From positions 1 through 29,181 of the forward strand of contig JAAYCC010000196.1 in assembly GCA_012729875.1 (NCBI GenBank): DNA of 29,181 bases. The letters run 5' to 3'. Below are positions 21,662 through 29,181 of the stretch, piece after piece. The DNA is from Clostridiales bacterium (GTDB taxonomy: Bacteria; Bacillota; Clostridia; Oscillospirales; Oscillospiraceae). Below the pieces are notes generated by a model, which ran no database searches, had not been told where the DNA came from, and saw only the letters and a list, made by a program, of their open reading frames with translations. Position 1 is the first letter of the stretch. Each line of letters begins with the position of its first letter. Both the position numbers and the translations under genes were made by a program.

Positions 21662-24340
21662 TCAGTCACACGTCCAAATACAGCTCCCGTTTTTCCCGTT
21701 ACGCTTGGCGTTTAGAACCGCTTTCTCCGCCTTTGTGCTCGCTTCCTCAAGAAAATGTGGTTTTCTATCGAAGACCACAACACCCACAGAGCACGGTATG
21801 GCAGCACTCTCGCAGAGCTGACGTGCTTTTTTCAGCGCATTTTCCGGGGTTGCCATATCCGGCGCAACAACTATGAACTCGTCGCCTCCCGTACGTGCTA
21901 TGATATCGTCGCTGCGCAGGCAGGCCAACAGCGAGCGGCCGAAGGTCTTTAGTATCTCGTCCCCCGCTTCGCGGCCGAACGAGTCGTTATAATCACTGAA
22001 ATTATCAATATCTATCATAATAAGGCAGAACATGTCGAGGCAGGAGTCAGGCATGTTCGACCATGCCTCCTCTAGCCCGCGTCTGTTGAGCAGGCCCGTG
22101 AGATAGTCTGTATAGGCCCCCTGCTGGAGCTTCTGCCTGCTGTCCAGATACCGCTGCTGCAGACGCAGAGCGGCGCTGTCGATGTTGTTTCTGACATGGT
22201 GGAGTACAAGCTTCTTATTATATGGCTTTGTGATGAAGTCGTCCGCCCCCATATCCAGCGCCTCTTCCTCACTGCTGTTTTCCCCGTCTGCAACCAAAAT
22301 GATGGGAATACTGTTCAGGCGGTCATCGTTTTTCATGATGCTCAGGAACTTGCACCCGTCCATTATGGGCATGTCCAGATCCAGCACAATCGCGGCAGTC
22401 TCCTTGCCGCGCTTCTTTATGTACTTCAGTGCCGAAACTCCATTGTCCGCCTCCTCAACGGTATAACAGGGCTCCAGAATACCTCTCAGCTCCGCCCGGT
22501 TTTCGTCCGAATCGTCCACCACGAGTATAATCTGCTTTGAGCTGTTTCTCTGCGTAAGAACTATTTCGGTATTCAAAGGATTATCCACCTGTGAAATAAG
22601 ATCTCCGCTGTCGTCAATATCTGACTCCCTGAGCATTCTCAGATATTCCTTCTCGGGAACGGGCCGAGAAAAATAGTAGCCCTGGACATAATCGCAGTCC
22701 ATACTGCGAAGCTTTCTAACCTGCTCCAGTGTCTCGACCCCCTCGGCAATGACGAGCAGATCGAGCCATTTCGCAAGGCTTATAATAAAAGTGAAGATGT
22801 TCTTGTGACTGGAGGTTTCGGATTCGTTCTGTATGAACGATATGTCCAACTTTAAAACGTCTATTGGCAGCTCGCTGAGCATATTCAGTGAGGAATAGCC
22901 TGTACCGAAATCGTCCATCTCTATGACGAAGCCGCGCTCCCGCAGTGCCGTGACAACGTCTATTATCTGCTTTGGATTGTCTGTATAGGCGCTCTCAGTA
23001 ATTTCGAGATGGAGGTCGCGGGGCTCAATGCCGTGTTTCCCCACAGTCTCCAGGAGCAGATCCGGCAGATCGCTTTTATAGAGGTCGTTGCGGGAAACAT
23101 TCACGGAGATCGGTACGGAGTCAATCCCCATATCCTTCCATTTCCTTAGGAGAGTGCACGCTTCCTCCCATACGTATCTGTCGAGACGGGTAATAAAGCC
23201 GTTGCGCTCGAAAAGCGGGATAAACGCATCGGGGCCTATGAGACCCTGCTCGGGGTGCCTCCAGCGGACGAGGGCCTCTGCCCCGGCAATCTTATCATTG
23301 CGGATGTTGTACTTTGGCTGAAAGTGAAGTATAAACTGCTTTTCCTCCAGCGCGGTCTCCATCTCCTCCACCAGAGACTGCTCCATGAGGAGCTTGCGGC
23401 GGATAGAGTCATCATAGACGGCGAGAAGAACTCCATATCTGTCCTTTATGCTCTGAGCGGCGAGAATGGCCCTGTCACACATCTGAGAAACAGGTACCGT
23501 CCTGTCCTCAATATTGTAAAGGCCGAATTTAAGTACAATATTTGCGGGCATAGAAAGGCCGTTGACGTAGGTGACCGCTTTCAGGCAGTTTTCCTGGCCG
23601 AAGCCCTCCCTGTGTTCTACGAGAGCCGCGAAGATATCGGCGCCTAGGCGGGCGCAAACGCTGTCCGGACCTGAGAGAAATTGTACGGCATTTGCAACCT
23701 CGCAGAGAACTCTGTCCCCCTGTGGAACGCCGAACAAATCGTTTATGAGTTTGAATTTCTCAATATCTCCGCAGATGATGTCATACTTTGTATCGGGGTT
23801 TTGCAACAGTACGGCGCGGGTCTTTCGGTAGAAATACTCCTTTGAGTACAGACCTGTGAGGCGGTCACATTCAATGGTCTTGATTATGGACGCCGAATCC
23901 TGCAAATTAATAAAGCTGCACACTCGGCGCAACATTATATCGGGGTTGTACGGTTTTGTAAAAATGCCCGCCGCTCCGTTTTCGAGGGCCTCTATCTCAT
24001 CTTCTTCGGCAGCACTCTCTACAGTCACAAGCGCAGGAATATGTCTCAGACCGTCGTGCCTCCTGCACTCCTTCAAAAAACTGTAGCTGTCCATAGGCGG
24101 GCGGCGAAGATCCAGAAGTATAAGACGGACAGCCACAGCACTGTCCTCAAAGACTTCTATCGCCGTATCTCCCCTTGAGGCAAATACTATCTCATATGCC
24201 TTTCCCAGAATACTCTCTATTTCCCGTCTGTCGTTTTCATCGTCATTCACAACGAGAATACGTTTGGCCTTCACATGGTCCGTATAAAAACGCCCGTTCA
24301 CCGTTTCGGCACTGCGTTTTTTGTATCTTTGCGCACGCAT
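21662..24340 (-). CDS. REC-GGDEF(degenerate)-EAL-REC-GGDEF cyclic-di-GMP signalling protein
   Basis: An 892-residue cytosolic protein with five domains. REC1 spans about 26-145 (acceptor D77, K129). GGDEF1 spans about 155-315 and its signature has become GADIF (233-237), so it is likely inactive or GTP-binding only. EAL spans about 322-570 and looks active: EAL at 355-357, a conserved Glu in LEITES, DDFGTGYSSL at 476-485, K497 and E533. REC2 spans about 603-720 (D654 or D656, K705). GGDEF2 spans about 742-892 with intact GGDEF at 818-822. It could both make and degrade cyclic-di-GMP under control of two phosphoacceptor domains. No membrane helix or sensor domain is present and no histidine kinase is adjacent. 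The ATG at 24340 follows GGAG by 6 nt; a MATE gene follows. Confidence 0.93.
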   Translation of the reverse strand: MRAQRYKKRSAETVNGRFYTDHVKAKRILVVNDDENDRREIESILGKAYEIVFASRGDTAIEVFEDSAVAVRLILLDLRRPPMDSYSFLKECRRHDGLRHIPALVTVESAAEEDEIEALENGAAGIFTKPYNPDIMLRRVCSFINLQDSASIIKTIECDRLTGLYSKEYFYRKTRAVLLQNPDTKYDIICGDIEKFKLINDLFGVPQGDRVLCEVANAVQFLSGPDSVCARLGADIFAALVEHREGFGQENCLKAVTYVNGLSMPANIVLKFGLYNIEDRTVPVSQMCDRAILAAQSIKDRYGVLLAVYDDSIRRKLLMEQSLVEEMETALEEKQFILHFQPKYNIRNDKIAGAEALVRWRHPEQGLIGPDAFIPLFERNGFITRLDRYVWEEACTLLRKWKDMGIDSVPISVNVSRNDLYKSDLPDLLLETVGKHGIEPRDLHLEITESAYTDNPKQIIDVVTALRERGFVIEMDDFGTGYSSLNMLSELPIDVLKLDISFIQNESETSSHKNIFTFIISLAKWLDLLVIAEGVETLEQVRKLRSMDCDYVQGYYFSRPVPEKEYLRMLRESDIDDSGDLISQVDNPLNTEIVLTQRNSSKQIILVVDDSDENRAELRGILEPCYTVEEADNGVSALKYIKKRGKETAAIVLDLDMPIMDGCKFLSIMKNDDRLNSIPIILVADGENSSEEEALDMGADDFITKPYNKKLVLHHVRNNIDSAALRLQQRYLDSRQKLQQGAYTDYLTGLLNRRGLEEAWSNMPDSCLDMFCLIMIDIDNFSDYNDSFGREAGDEILKTFGRSLLACLRSDDIIARTGGDEFIVVAPDMATPENALKKARQLCESAAIPCSVGVVVFDRKPHFLEEASTKAEKAVLNAKRNGKNGSCIWTCD

Positions 24341-24403
24341 TATATACTCCTTGCAAAAAGAATCCTCCGTTCATCTGTCACGAAGGTCGGTTACACTTTT
24401 TAC

Positions 24404-24432
24404 AATATATAATAAAATCCAGACCTTTTCAA
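24404..24432 (-). promoter_or_regulatory. Promoter of the cyclic-di-GMP gene
   Basis: On the minus strand TTGAAA (24427-24432) and TATATT (24404-24409) are exactly 17 nt apart. The resulting leader of about 57 nt has no clear structure. Confidence 0.7.
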
Positions 24433-24498
24433 TATATAATTTGGTCAAATTTTAGAGTATTTGTGCAAAAGTCCACAAAATTAGTAACAGCCGGGCTT

Positions 24499-25377
24499 TT
24501 AACTCTCACGCTTGTCATCTTGCGGTATTATCTGTCTCCTGACCTTATGCCGTCTCAAGACAACGTTCAGCGCATTGCCCATTATCAGTATCTGGGCGCA
24601 TATATACATCCACAGCATAAAAATGATTATAGAAGCCAGCGACCCATATACAAGCGGGTATTTCGCGGACATTCCTATGAACCACGAAAACAGGGCACTG
24701 ACGAGCACCAGCACAACGGAAACCAGAATCGCGCCGGGGAAGATGGTGTTCTTTATATCCTTAGGCGTGTTTATCCTGTAAAGACCGTAAATAATGAACA
24801 CCATAATGACAAACAGCAGAGGGTACCTCAGCCATGTCCAAAGCCCCAGGGCCGTCGCCTGCGGCAATACGTGGGAAAGAATTGATATAAGCCAGTTGCC
24901 TGCCAGCATAACGACAATGGCGAAGTATATGGCGCCAAGAAACAGCAGCGAAAACACAAAGCTAAAAAGCAGCTTGAACACTCCGTTGAACCTCGGCGCC
25001 CCCTGAATATCGGCCATAATGCTGTGAATAGTGCGAAAAACGGCGGCCGAGGTCGTCGCCATAGCTAAAAGTCCCGCCGTAAACAGCGCTCTGTTGTCCT
25101 GCGTGGAAAGATAATTCAGATAGCTGTCCAAATACTGCAAAGTTCCGGCAGGGACAAAAGTGGACAGCCCGTCGAGCATAAGGGAAATATCAGTAGCGAA
25201 GCTGGCAAGCATTGCGTGTATGCAGATAAGAGTGGGGAACAGCGACAGGGTCAGCCCATAAGAAAGGGCCGCAGCCGATCTGGAAACCCTGTTTGTGACA
25301 TATATCTCTGTCAGCTCAAAAGCATATATGAGCAAGGTGGAGAATTTTGAAGACCTTTTCAGTTTTATCCCCTCCAT
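24499..25377 (-). CDS. YihY/virulence factor BrkB family membrane protein
   Basis: A 292-residue membrane protein with about six helices. It has the family features SRSAAALSYGLTLSLFPTLI near residues 32-51, a central FNGVFKLLFSFVFSLLF block and the C-terminal YGSLASIIIFMLWMYICAQILIMGN. The family was once called ribonuclease BN, an error; its function remains undetermined. The ORF opens with ATG at 25377, but GGAGGGG falls inside codons 2-4. That ATG therefore lacks an upstream ribosome site, and a start slightly downstream (CTG at codon 6, or TTG at codon 15) is possible. It follows ftsZ by 83 nt across a GC-rich hairpin and may be partly co-transcribed with it. Confidence 0.85.
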   Translation of the reverse strand: MEGIKLKRSSKFSTLLIYAFELTEIYVTNRVSRSAAALSYGLTLSLFPTLICIHAMLASFATDISLMLDGLSTFVPAGTLQYLDSYLNYLSTQDNRALFTAGLLAMATTSAAVFRTIHSIMADIQGAPRFNGVFKLLFSFVFSLLFLGAIYFAIVVMLAGNWLISILSHVLPQATALGLWTWLRYPLLFVIMVFIIYGLYRINTPKDIKNTIFPGAILVSVVLVLVSALFSWFIGMSAKYPLVYGSLASIIIFMLWMYICAQILIMGNALNVVLRRHKVRRQIIPQDDKRES

Positions 25378-25402
25378 TCATGACAGGACAGAAGATAACA
25401 CG

Positions 25403-25433
25403 CGCCCCCTCGCCACCTAAGGCGGAGGGGGCG
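25403..25433 (-). terminator. GC-rich hairpin after ftsZ, possible weak terminator
   Basis: About 12 bp (CGCCCCCTCGCC with GGCGGAGGGGGCG, one bulged G) and a 6-nt loop. The minus strand continues GTGTTATCTTC, a poor T tract, so partial read-through to the YihY gene is likely. Confidence 0.5.
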
Positions 25434-25460
25434 GTCATGCTATTATATGCGCAAAAACGG

Positions 25461-26597
25461 CTATTTAGAGTTGAATATTTTGAAGATGCTGTCAAAGGGA
25501 TCTTCTTCCTTTTTTTCGGACGCCGGGGCCTGCTGGGGCTGCTGTGCAGGTTCCGACTGGGCCATGGCGGAAGCCGTAGTGAACAGGCCCTGAGATTTCT
25601 CGGCAGGCTTCTGTTCCTCTGCTTCTGCTCGCTTTACGGGGCCGTCGTCAAAGCCTGTCGCAATGACGGTTACGCGGATCTCGTCGTCCATGGCGTCGTC
25701 AAAGGTGGCGCCGAAGATTATGTTTGCCTCGGGGTGTGCTGCAGCCTGAACAAGGCTTGCGGCAGCTTCAACGTCCTCAAGGCCCATATCCATAGAGCCG
25801 GTTATATTGATAAGAACGCCTCTTGCGCCATCTATGGAGGTCTCCATCAGAGGACTGGCGACCGCCATACGCGCGGCGTCCTCAGCCTTGCCCTTGCCGG
25901 CGGCATGGCCAACGCCCATATGTGCAAAGCCGGCATTTTTCATAATGGTGGTTACGTCCGCAAAGTCGAGGTTAATGAAGCCCGTGTTCTTGATGAGATC
26001 GGAGATGCTGGTGACCGCCTGATGCAGAACGTCGTCTGCAATGGCAAATGCATTTGCAAAGGTGACGCGCTGATCGGTTGCGTATTTGAGACGGTCGTTG
26101 GGGATTATGAGCAGGGAGTCCACCTTGCCCAGAAGTTCGTTTATACCTTCCTCCGCCTGCTGCATACGGCGCTTGCCCTCGAAGCTGAAGGGCTTGGTCA
26201 CGACGCCGACGGTAAGGATACCGCTCTCGCGCGCTATGTCTGCAATGGTGGGGGCCGCACCTGTTCCGGTACCTCCGCCCATACCCGCTGTTATGAAGAC
26301 CATGTCAGCGTCCTCAAAGCTCTTGGCAATGTTGTTGCGGCTCTCTTCGGCACTTCGTTTGCCAATATCCGGATCGGAGCCTGCGCCTTGGCCGTGCGTC
26401 AGCTTTTCGCCGATTTGGATCTTCTGAGTGGCGCTCGACACGGAGAGGGCCTGCTTGTCCGTATTAATGGCGATGAAATCAACGCCCTTTGTGCCGGAAC
26501 TCACCATCCTGTTGACGACGTTATTGCCGGCACCGCCGACGCCGACTACCTTTATAGTTACTACGTTTTCGGGACCGGTTTCAAGCTGAAACGACAT
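25461..26597 (-). CDS. ftsZ: Cell division protein FtsZ
   Basis: The tubulin-like GTPase that forms the division ring at midcell. It has 378 residues. The GTP site is intact: VVGVGGAGNNVVNRM (18-31), NTDKQAL, and the tubulin signature GGGTGTG (108-114). The T7 loop NLDFADV is present. A flexible Gln/Pro/Ala/Glu-rich linker of about 50 residues follows. The extreme C-terminus is EDPFDSIFKIFNSK, not the usual DIPxFLRRR-type peptide that binds FtsA, SepF or other partners. The ATG at 26597 is preferred because GGAGG sits 8 nt upstream; the ATG at 26603 is only 2 nt from it. The gene has its own promoter and is cut off from ftsQ by a terminator. Confidence 0.97.
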   Translation of the reverse strand: MSFQLETGPENVVTIKVVGVGGAGNNVVNRMVSSGTKGVDFIAINTDKQALSVSSATQKIQIGEKLTHGQGAGSDPDIGKRSAEESRNNIAKSFEDADMVFITAGMGGGTGTGAAPTIADIARESGILTVGVVTKPFSFEGKRRMQQAEEGINELLGKVDSLLIIPNDRLKYATDQRVTFANAFAIADDVLHQAVTSISDLIKNTGFINLDFADVTTIMKNAGFAHMGVGHAAGKGKAEDAARMAVASPLMETSIDGARGVLINITGSMDMGLEDVEAAASLVQAAAHPEANIIFGATFDDAMDDEIRVTVIATGFDDGPVKRAEAEEQKPAEKSQGLFTTASAMAQSEPAQQPQQAPASEKKEEDPFDSIFKIFNSK

Positions 26598-26627
26598 ATT
26601 CATAGCCTCCCATGATTTTTATAAACT

Positions 26628-26701
26628 CTGAACTAAAGAACAGTTCAGCGGTATAATCCAAGTATTCGCTCTATTTTATAATGAATTTCCATATTGGTCA
26701 A
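26628..26701 (-). promoter_or_regulatory. ftsZ promoter and 5' UTR hairpin
   Basis: On the minus strand TTGACC (26696-26701) and TAAAAT (26673-26678) are 17 nt apart. The leader contains hairpin CTGAACT/AGTTCAG with a 7-nt loop (26628-26648). GAATACTTG occurs twice around the promoter. These may be control sites for ftsZ level. Confidence 0.7.
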
Positions 26702-26733
26702 GTATTCTTTGTAAAAAATTATGTGAACTATAA

Positions 26734-26767
26734 AATTATCCTCCGGTTTTTCGGATTTTGGATAATT
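26734..26767 (-). terminator. Terminator between ftsQ and ftsZ
   Basis: The minus strand forms AATTATCC/GGATAATT (8 bp) enclosing TCCG/CGGA, with an AAAA bulge, followed by TTATAG. It starts 7 nt after the ftsQ stop and ends the murG-murA-ftsQ transcript. The T tract is modest. Confidence 0.6.
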
Positions 26768-26773
26768 TGTTTG

Positions 26774-27532
26774 TCAATCCGGGCTAAAACCCGCTTTTTT
26801 ATTCTCCGAGAGATCGAAAGTCCCCTTCTCTGTCTCCGTGAGCTCTGCCACAGCGCTTTTGAGCAGTCCAAGCTTGTACTCAGTGTTTTCGTTTCTGCCG
26901 AGCTTCACCTTGAAGCGTCCCAAATAATCGATCCGGGCGTTGGCAGTATTGCTCACGTCGATGGATGTGACGTCTTTCATAATGTCTGCATCCGACAGAG
27001 CCCGAAGTATCTCTTCGAGATAAGTCACTTTAGACTTGTCCTCCGCGGCAACGGACATTCCGCTACCCGCTTTGGGCGACACTGCCGATACGCCTGAGAC
27101 CTCTATATAGTCCGCGTTTCCATCCTCCGTCACAGGTTCCAGAAGACGGCAGTAGTTGTCAATAAGCCATAGACCCACGTCGGTTTCTACACAGGCGACG
27201 GTGTCGCTCTCACGGACCGTTATTACAACGGTATTGGGCATTTTGCGGTTTATTTGCACACGGCCCGCATAGATCAGCTCACTCGTTACCCGGTCGGCGG
27301 CGGATCTGCAGTTTAATGTCACAAGGCTCGCGCCCTCTTTGATACCGGAGGCCTCAATTATCTCCTCTGCGGAGTAGCGCTCGGCACCGCTGACCTCTAT
27401 GTTGGATACACGGAAAAACACGCTTATTGCAAAAATAAGTGCGGCACAGATGACGACAAAGGACAGCGTACCAAAGATAAAGCCGCCTTCACCGGTCTTT
27501 TTTCTCTTTCTTTTTGCTCTTCGGGCGGTCAT
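26774..27532 (-). CDS. ftsQ: Cell division protein FtsQ/DivIB
   Basis: A 252-residue single-pass division protein that links the septal ring to wall synthesis. It has a basic cytoplasmic N-terminus (MTARRAKRKRKK), one membrane helix near 18-40 and an outside POTRA domain from about 43. The POTRA domain runs from NIEVSGAERYSAEEIIEASG to PNTVVITVRESD. The FtsQ beta domain follows. The C-terminal tail ends at 252 without extra domains. The ATG at 27532 has AAGGGGG 7 nt upstream. It is 52 nt after murA in the same direction, in the usual wall-and-division cluster order, and is followed by a terminator before ftsZ. Confidence 0.9.
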   Translation of the reverse strand: MTARRAKRKRKKTGEGGFIFGTLSFVVICAALIFAISVFFRVSNIEVSGAERYSAEEIIEASGIKEGASLVTLNCRSAADRVTSELIYAGRVQINRKMPNTVVITVRESDTVACVETDVGLWLIDNYCRLLEPVTEDGNADYIEVSGVSAVSPKAGSGMSVAAEDKSKVTYLEEILRALSDADIMKDVTSIDVSNTANARIDYLGRFKVKLGRNENTEYKLGLLKSAVAELTETEKGTFDLSENKKAGFSPD

Positions 27533-27584
27533 TTTTTTCCCCCTTGTAAAAATGGAGACAAATCCTGTGCCGTTCCTTACGCCT

Positions 27585-28838
27585 CTAAGCTCTGTAGCTC
27601 AGATCGGCTCCGAGATTTGCAAGCAGCCTGTCAAAGTCTTCATAGCCTCGGGCGATATGTCCGTTGTCATCTATTACCGTCCTGCCATCGGCTCCCAGAG
27701 CCGCCGCGACGAGCGCCGCGCCTCCGCGCAGATCAGTAGCCGAGACTTCCGCGCCTTGGAGCCTCTTGACGCCCGTTACTCTGGCAACACGGTCCTCCAC
27801 AACAATGTCCGCGCCCAGCTTGCACATCTCGGGAACATGTCTGTAACGGTTTTCAAATATGTTCTCTGTAAATTCGGTTGTTCCCGCCGCAGTGAGGCAT
27901 GCCGCCATGAGCAGCGGCTGTATGTCCGTCGGAAAATCCGGATAGGGCCTTGTAACTATGGGATAACACGCTCTTAAAGCTGTGTTGCATGTTATCTTTA
28001 CAGTACATTCGCCTCTCTCAATATCACAGCCCATATACTCCAGAGCCGCCATAGCGGTCTCGAAATCTGCAGGCACAACTTCATTTAGCGTGATGCTGCC
28101 GCCTGTGACGGCAACACAGCACATAGCCGTAGCGGATACTATTCGGTCGTTCATTATCTTGTGTTTGACCGACCGCCGCGTTCCAAAGCCGTCAATCGTG
28201 ACAACAGAGGTGCCGGCGCCGCTGATGTTGACCCCAAGCTTACGCATAAACTCCTGCAGATCCACTATCTCGGGCTCTCTCGCCGCGTTTGTGATAACAG
28301 TCTCTCCCTTGGCCGCACAGGCAGCCAGCATGGCGTTTTCGGTCGCGCCGACGCTGGGAAACTTGAGGTTAATACGCGTGCCTATAAGACCGGAGTCAAA
28401 GCAGTTTATGTTGCAGCCCTGTTCCTGTATGTCCGCGCCCAAGCTTTTCAGTGCCGCGAGGTGTAAATCGATCGGTCTTGCTCCAAGCTCGCAACCGCCC
28501 GGATAGGAAATGCTCGCTCTGTGCGCGCGCGCAAGGATAGCTCCCAGGAATATAACGGACGAGCGCATTTCGCGCATGAGCTCATGCGGAATGTCCGTCC
28601 TGTTCATACCCCGCGAGTCAATATATACCGCGCCGTCTCTGCGTTCGGCTTTACAGCCCAAATGGCGCAGGATGTCCATGGCTGCGCCTACGTCACTGAG
28701 CTCGGGACAGTTTATAAGCTCCGTCTCACAGCCCGTGATTATCGCCGCCGCCATGATGGGCAGGACCGCGTTTTTGGAGCCCTGAGCCTTAACATCGCCA
28801 AACAGCTTATTCCCGCCGTTAATTGTCCAAACACTCAT
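27585..28838 (-). CDS. murA: UDP-N-acetylglucosamine 1-carboxyvinyltransferase
   Basis: Catalyses the first committed step of peptidoglycan synthesis, adding enolpyruvate from PEP to UDP-GlcNAc in the cytosol. It has 417 residues, the family length. Motifs are QGSKNAVLPIMAAAI with the substrate lysine at 22, RSSVIFLGAIL, and PGGCELGARPIDLH, where C116 is the reactive cysteine that fosfomycin alkylates. YPDFPTDIQPLLMA and ENIFENRYRHVPEMCKLGAD are also present. The ATG at 28838 has GGAGGG 6 nt upstream. It lies 95 nt after murG; the gap carries a hairpin. Genomes of this group often carry a second MurA elsewhere; that cannot be judged here. Confidence 0.97.
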   Translation of the reverse strand: MSVWTINGGNKLFGDVKAQGSKNAVLPIMAAAIITGCETELINCPELSDVGAAMDILRHLGCKAERRDGAVYIDSRGMNRTDIPHELMREMRSSVIFLGAILARAHRASISYPGGCELGARPIDLHLAALKSLGADIQEQGCNINCFDSGLIGTRINLKFPSVGATENAMLAACAAKGETVITNAAREPEIVDLQEFMRKLGVNISGAGTSVVTIDGFGTRRSVKHKIMNDRIVSATAMCCVAVTGGSITLNEVVPADFETAMAALEYMGCDIERGECTVKITCNTALRACYPIVTRPYPDFPTDIQPLLMAACLTAAGTTEFTENIFENRYRHVPEMCKLGADIVVEDRVARVTGVKRLQGAEVSATDLRGGAALVAAALGADGRTVIDDNGHIARGYEDFDRLLANLGADLSYRA

Positions 28839-28892
28839 AATGATCCCTCCGCACAGTGCATTTTTAAGCCATACTATGCGACTTTATCGCCT

Positions 28893-28919
28893 GTTGACAA
28901 TGGGCGCTCCATTGTTAAC
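28893..28919 (-). other. Hairpin in the murG-murA gap
   Basis: GTTAACAATGG and CCATTGTCAAC pair over 11 positions (one mismatch) with a 5-nt loop. No T tract follows on the minus strand, so an RNA-processing or partial-pause role is more likely than termination. Confidence 0.55.
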
Positions 28920-28933
28920 TCTATTACCCCTGA

Positions 28934-29181
28934 CTACTTTTTTGAGGCAAGCTCGAGCATGATATTTGCTATCCTCTCAGTGGCGTCGCCGATGCCGACC
29001 TTAACCATTTGCTCCGACATCGCGTCCAGCGTCTCGGGGCGACTGAGAAGCAAGGACACAGAGCCGAGCAGCTTGTCCGAAGTAATATCGCTTTCAGGTA
29101 TTAAAACCGCCGCACCGGCCTTTTCAAGAACACGTGCGTTTTTTTCCTGATGATTGTTTGTCACATTTGGCGAGGGTACCA
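28934..29181 (-). CDS. murG: MurG, UDP-GlcNAc:undecaprenyl-PP-MurNAc-pentapeptide GlcNAc transferase, C-terminal end
   Basis: Only the last 82 residues or so are in the window; the reading frame continues past the right edge. The stretch PSPNVTNNHQEKNARVLEKAGAA is the well-known MurG C-terminal signature near the UDP-GlcNAc site. MurG makes lipid II from lipid I at the inner face of the membrane. The stop is TAG at 28936-28934. It is upstream of murA and ftsQ in the same direction, a common wall/division cluster in Clostridia. A GTG near 29164 is internal, not the start. Confidence 0.93.
   Translation of the reverse strand, partial: VPSPNVTNNHQEKNARVLEKAGAAVLIPESDITSDKLLGSVSLLLSRPETLDAMSEQMVKVGIGDATERIANIMLELASKK

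Noticed and set aside
25347..26615. 422-codon plus-strand ORF opposite ftsZ
   Set aside because: Antisense shadow of ftsZ; the translation is low-complexity and crosses the ftsZ start.
1..29181. CRISPR array, prophage, integron or restriction/defence island
   Set aside because: No regularly spaced repeats and no Cas, integrase, recombinase, phage or restriction proteins were recognised on either strand.

Overview
The window looks like chromosome from an anaerobic Gram-positive bacterium of class Clostridia, probably near Oscillospiraceae. This is inferred from gene content and style: strong GGAGG ribosome sites, frequent GTG/TTG starts, a VanW-type wall protein, FtsQ/FtsZ with MurG/MurA, a C_GCAxxG_C_C protein, and a type I-beta DAHP synthase. 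No species can be named from the sequence alone. No rRNA, tRNA, CRISPR array, transposase or prophage gene is visible.

Left part, minus strand (1-3990): a tightly packed aromatic amino acid operon. It reads leader peptide - DAHP synthase - prephenate dehydrogenase - aroB - aroA, and aroA runs off the left edge. Junctions are a 4-nt overlap, a 1-nt gap and a 1-nt overlap. Upstream of DAHP synthase is a previously unannotated 30-codon leader ORF with 5 Phe and 4 Tyr codons. An antiterminator/terminator pair follows it, so this looks like ribosome-mediated attenuation by Phe/Tyr.

Accessory part (about 4100-11700): a tandem-duplicated methyltransferase, a C_GCAxxG_C_C cysteine-rich protein, a PutP-like sodium/solute symporter (opposite strand), an acyl-CoA dehydrogenase family protein and a GNAT acetyltransferase. 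They are separated by long intergenic regions. Two of these regions (4140-4360 and 8540-8810) share a 12-nt GC-rich palindromic box followed directly by CTTG, which serves as a possible -35. They also carry two related candidate small RNAs that share a UUCUCCUU (anti-Shine-Dalgarno) stretch and nearly identical terminators. This is the best candidate for an undescribed regulatory system here.

Housekeeping part, minus strand (11769-19582): htpG - hemW - VanW-domain wall protein - metG - alpha/beta hydrolase, with small gaps and an htpG promoter containing an AACAC-N5-GTGTT inverted repeat. RidA lies divergently on the plus strand (19801-20190).

Right part, minus strand (20243-29181): murG (partial) - murA - ftsQ, a terminator, then ftsZ under its own promoter, followed by a YihY-family membrane protein. 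Next come a five-domain REC-GGDEF-EAL-REC-GGDEF cyclic-di-GMP protein and a MATE transporter. ftsA is not present between ftsQ and ftsZ. All structure and promoter calls were made by eye, without folding or database searches.
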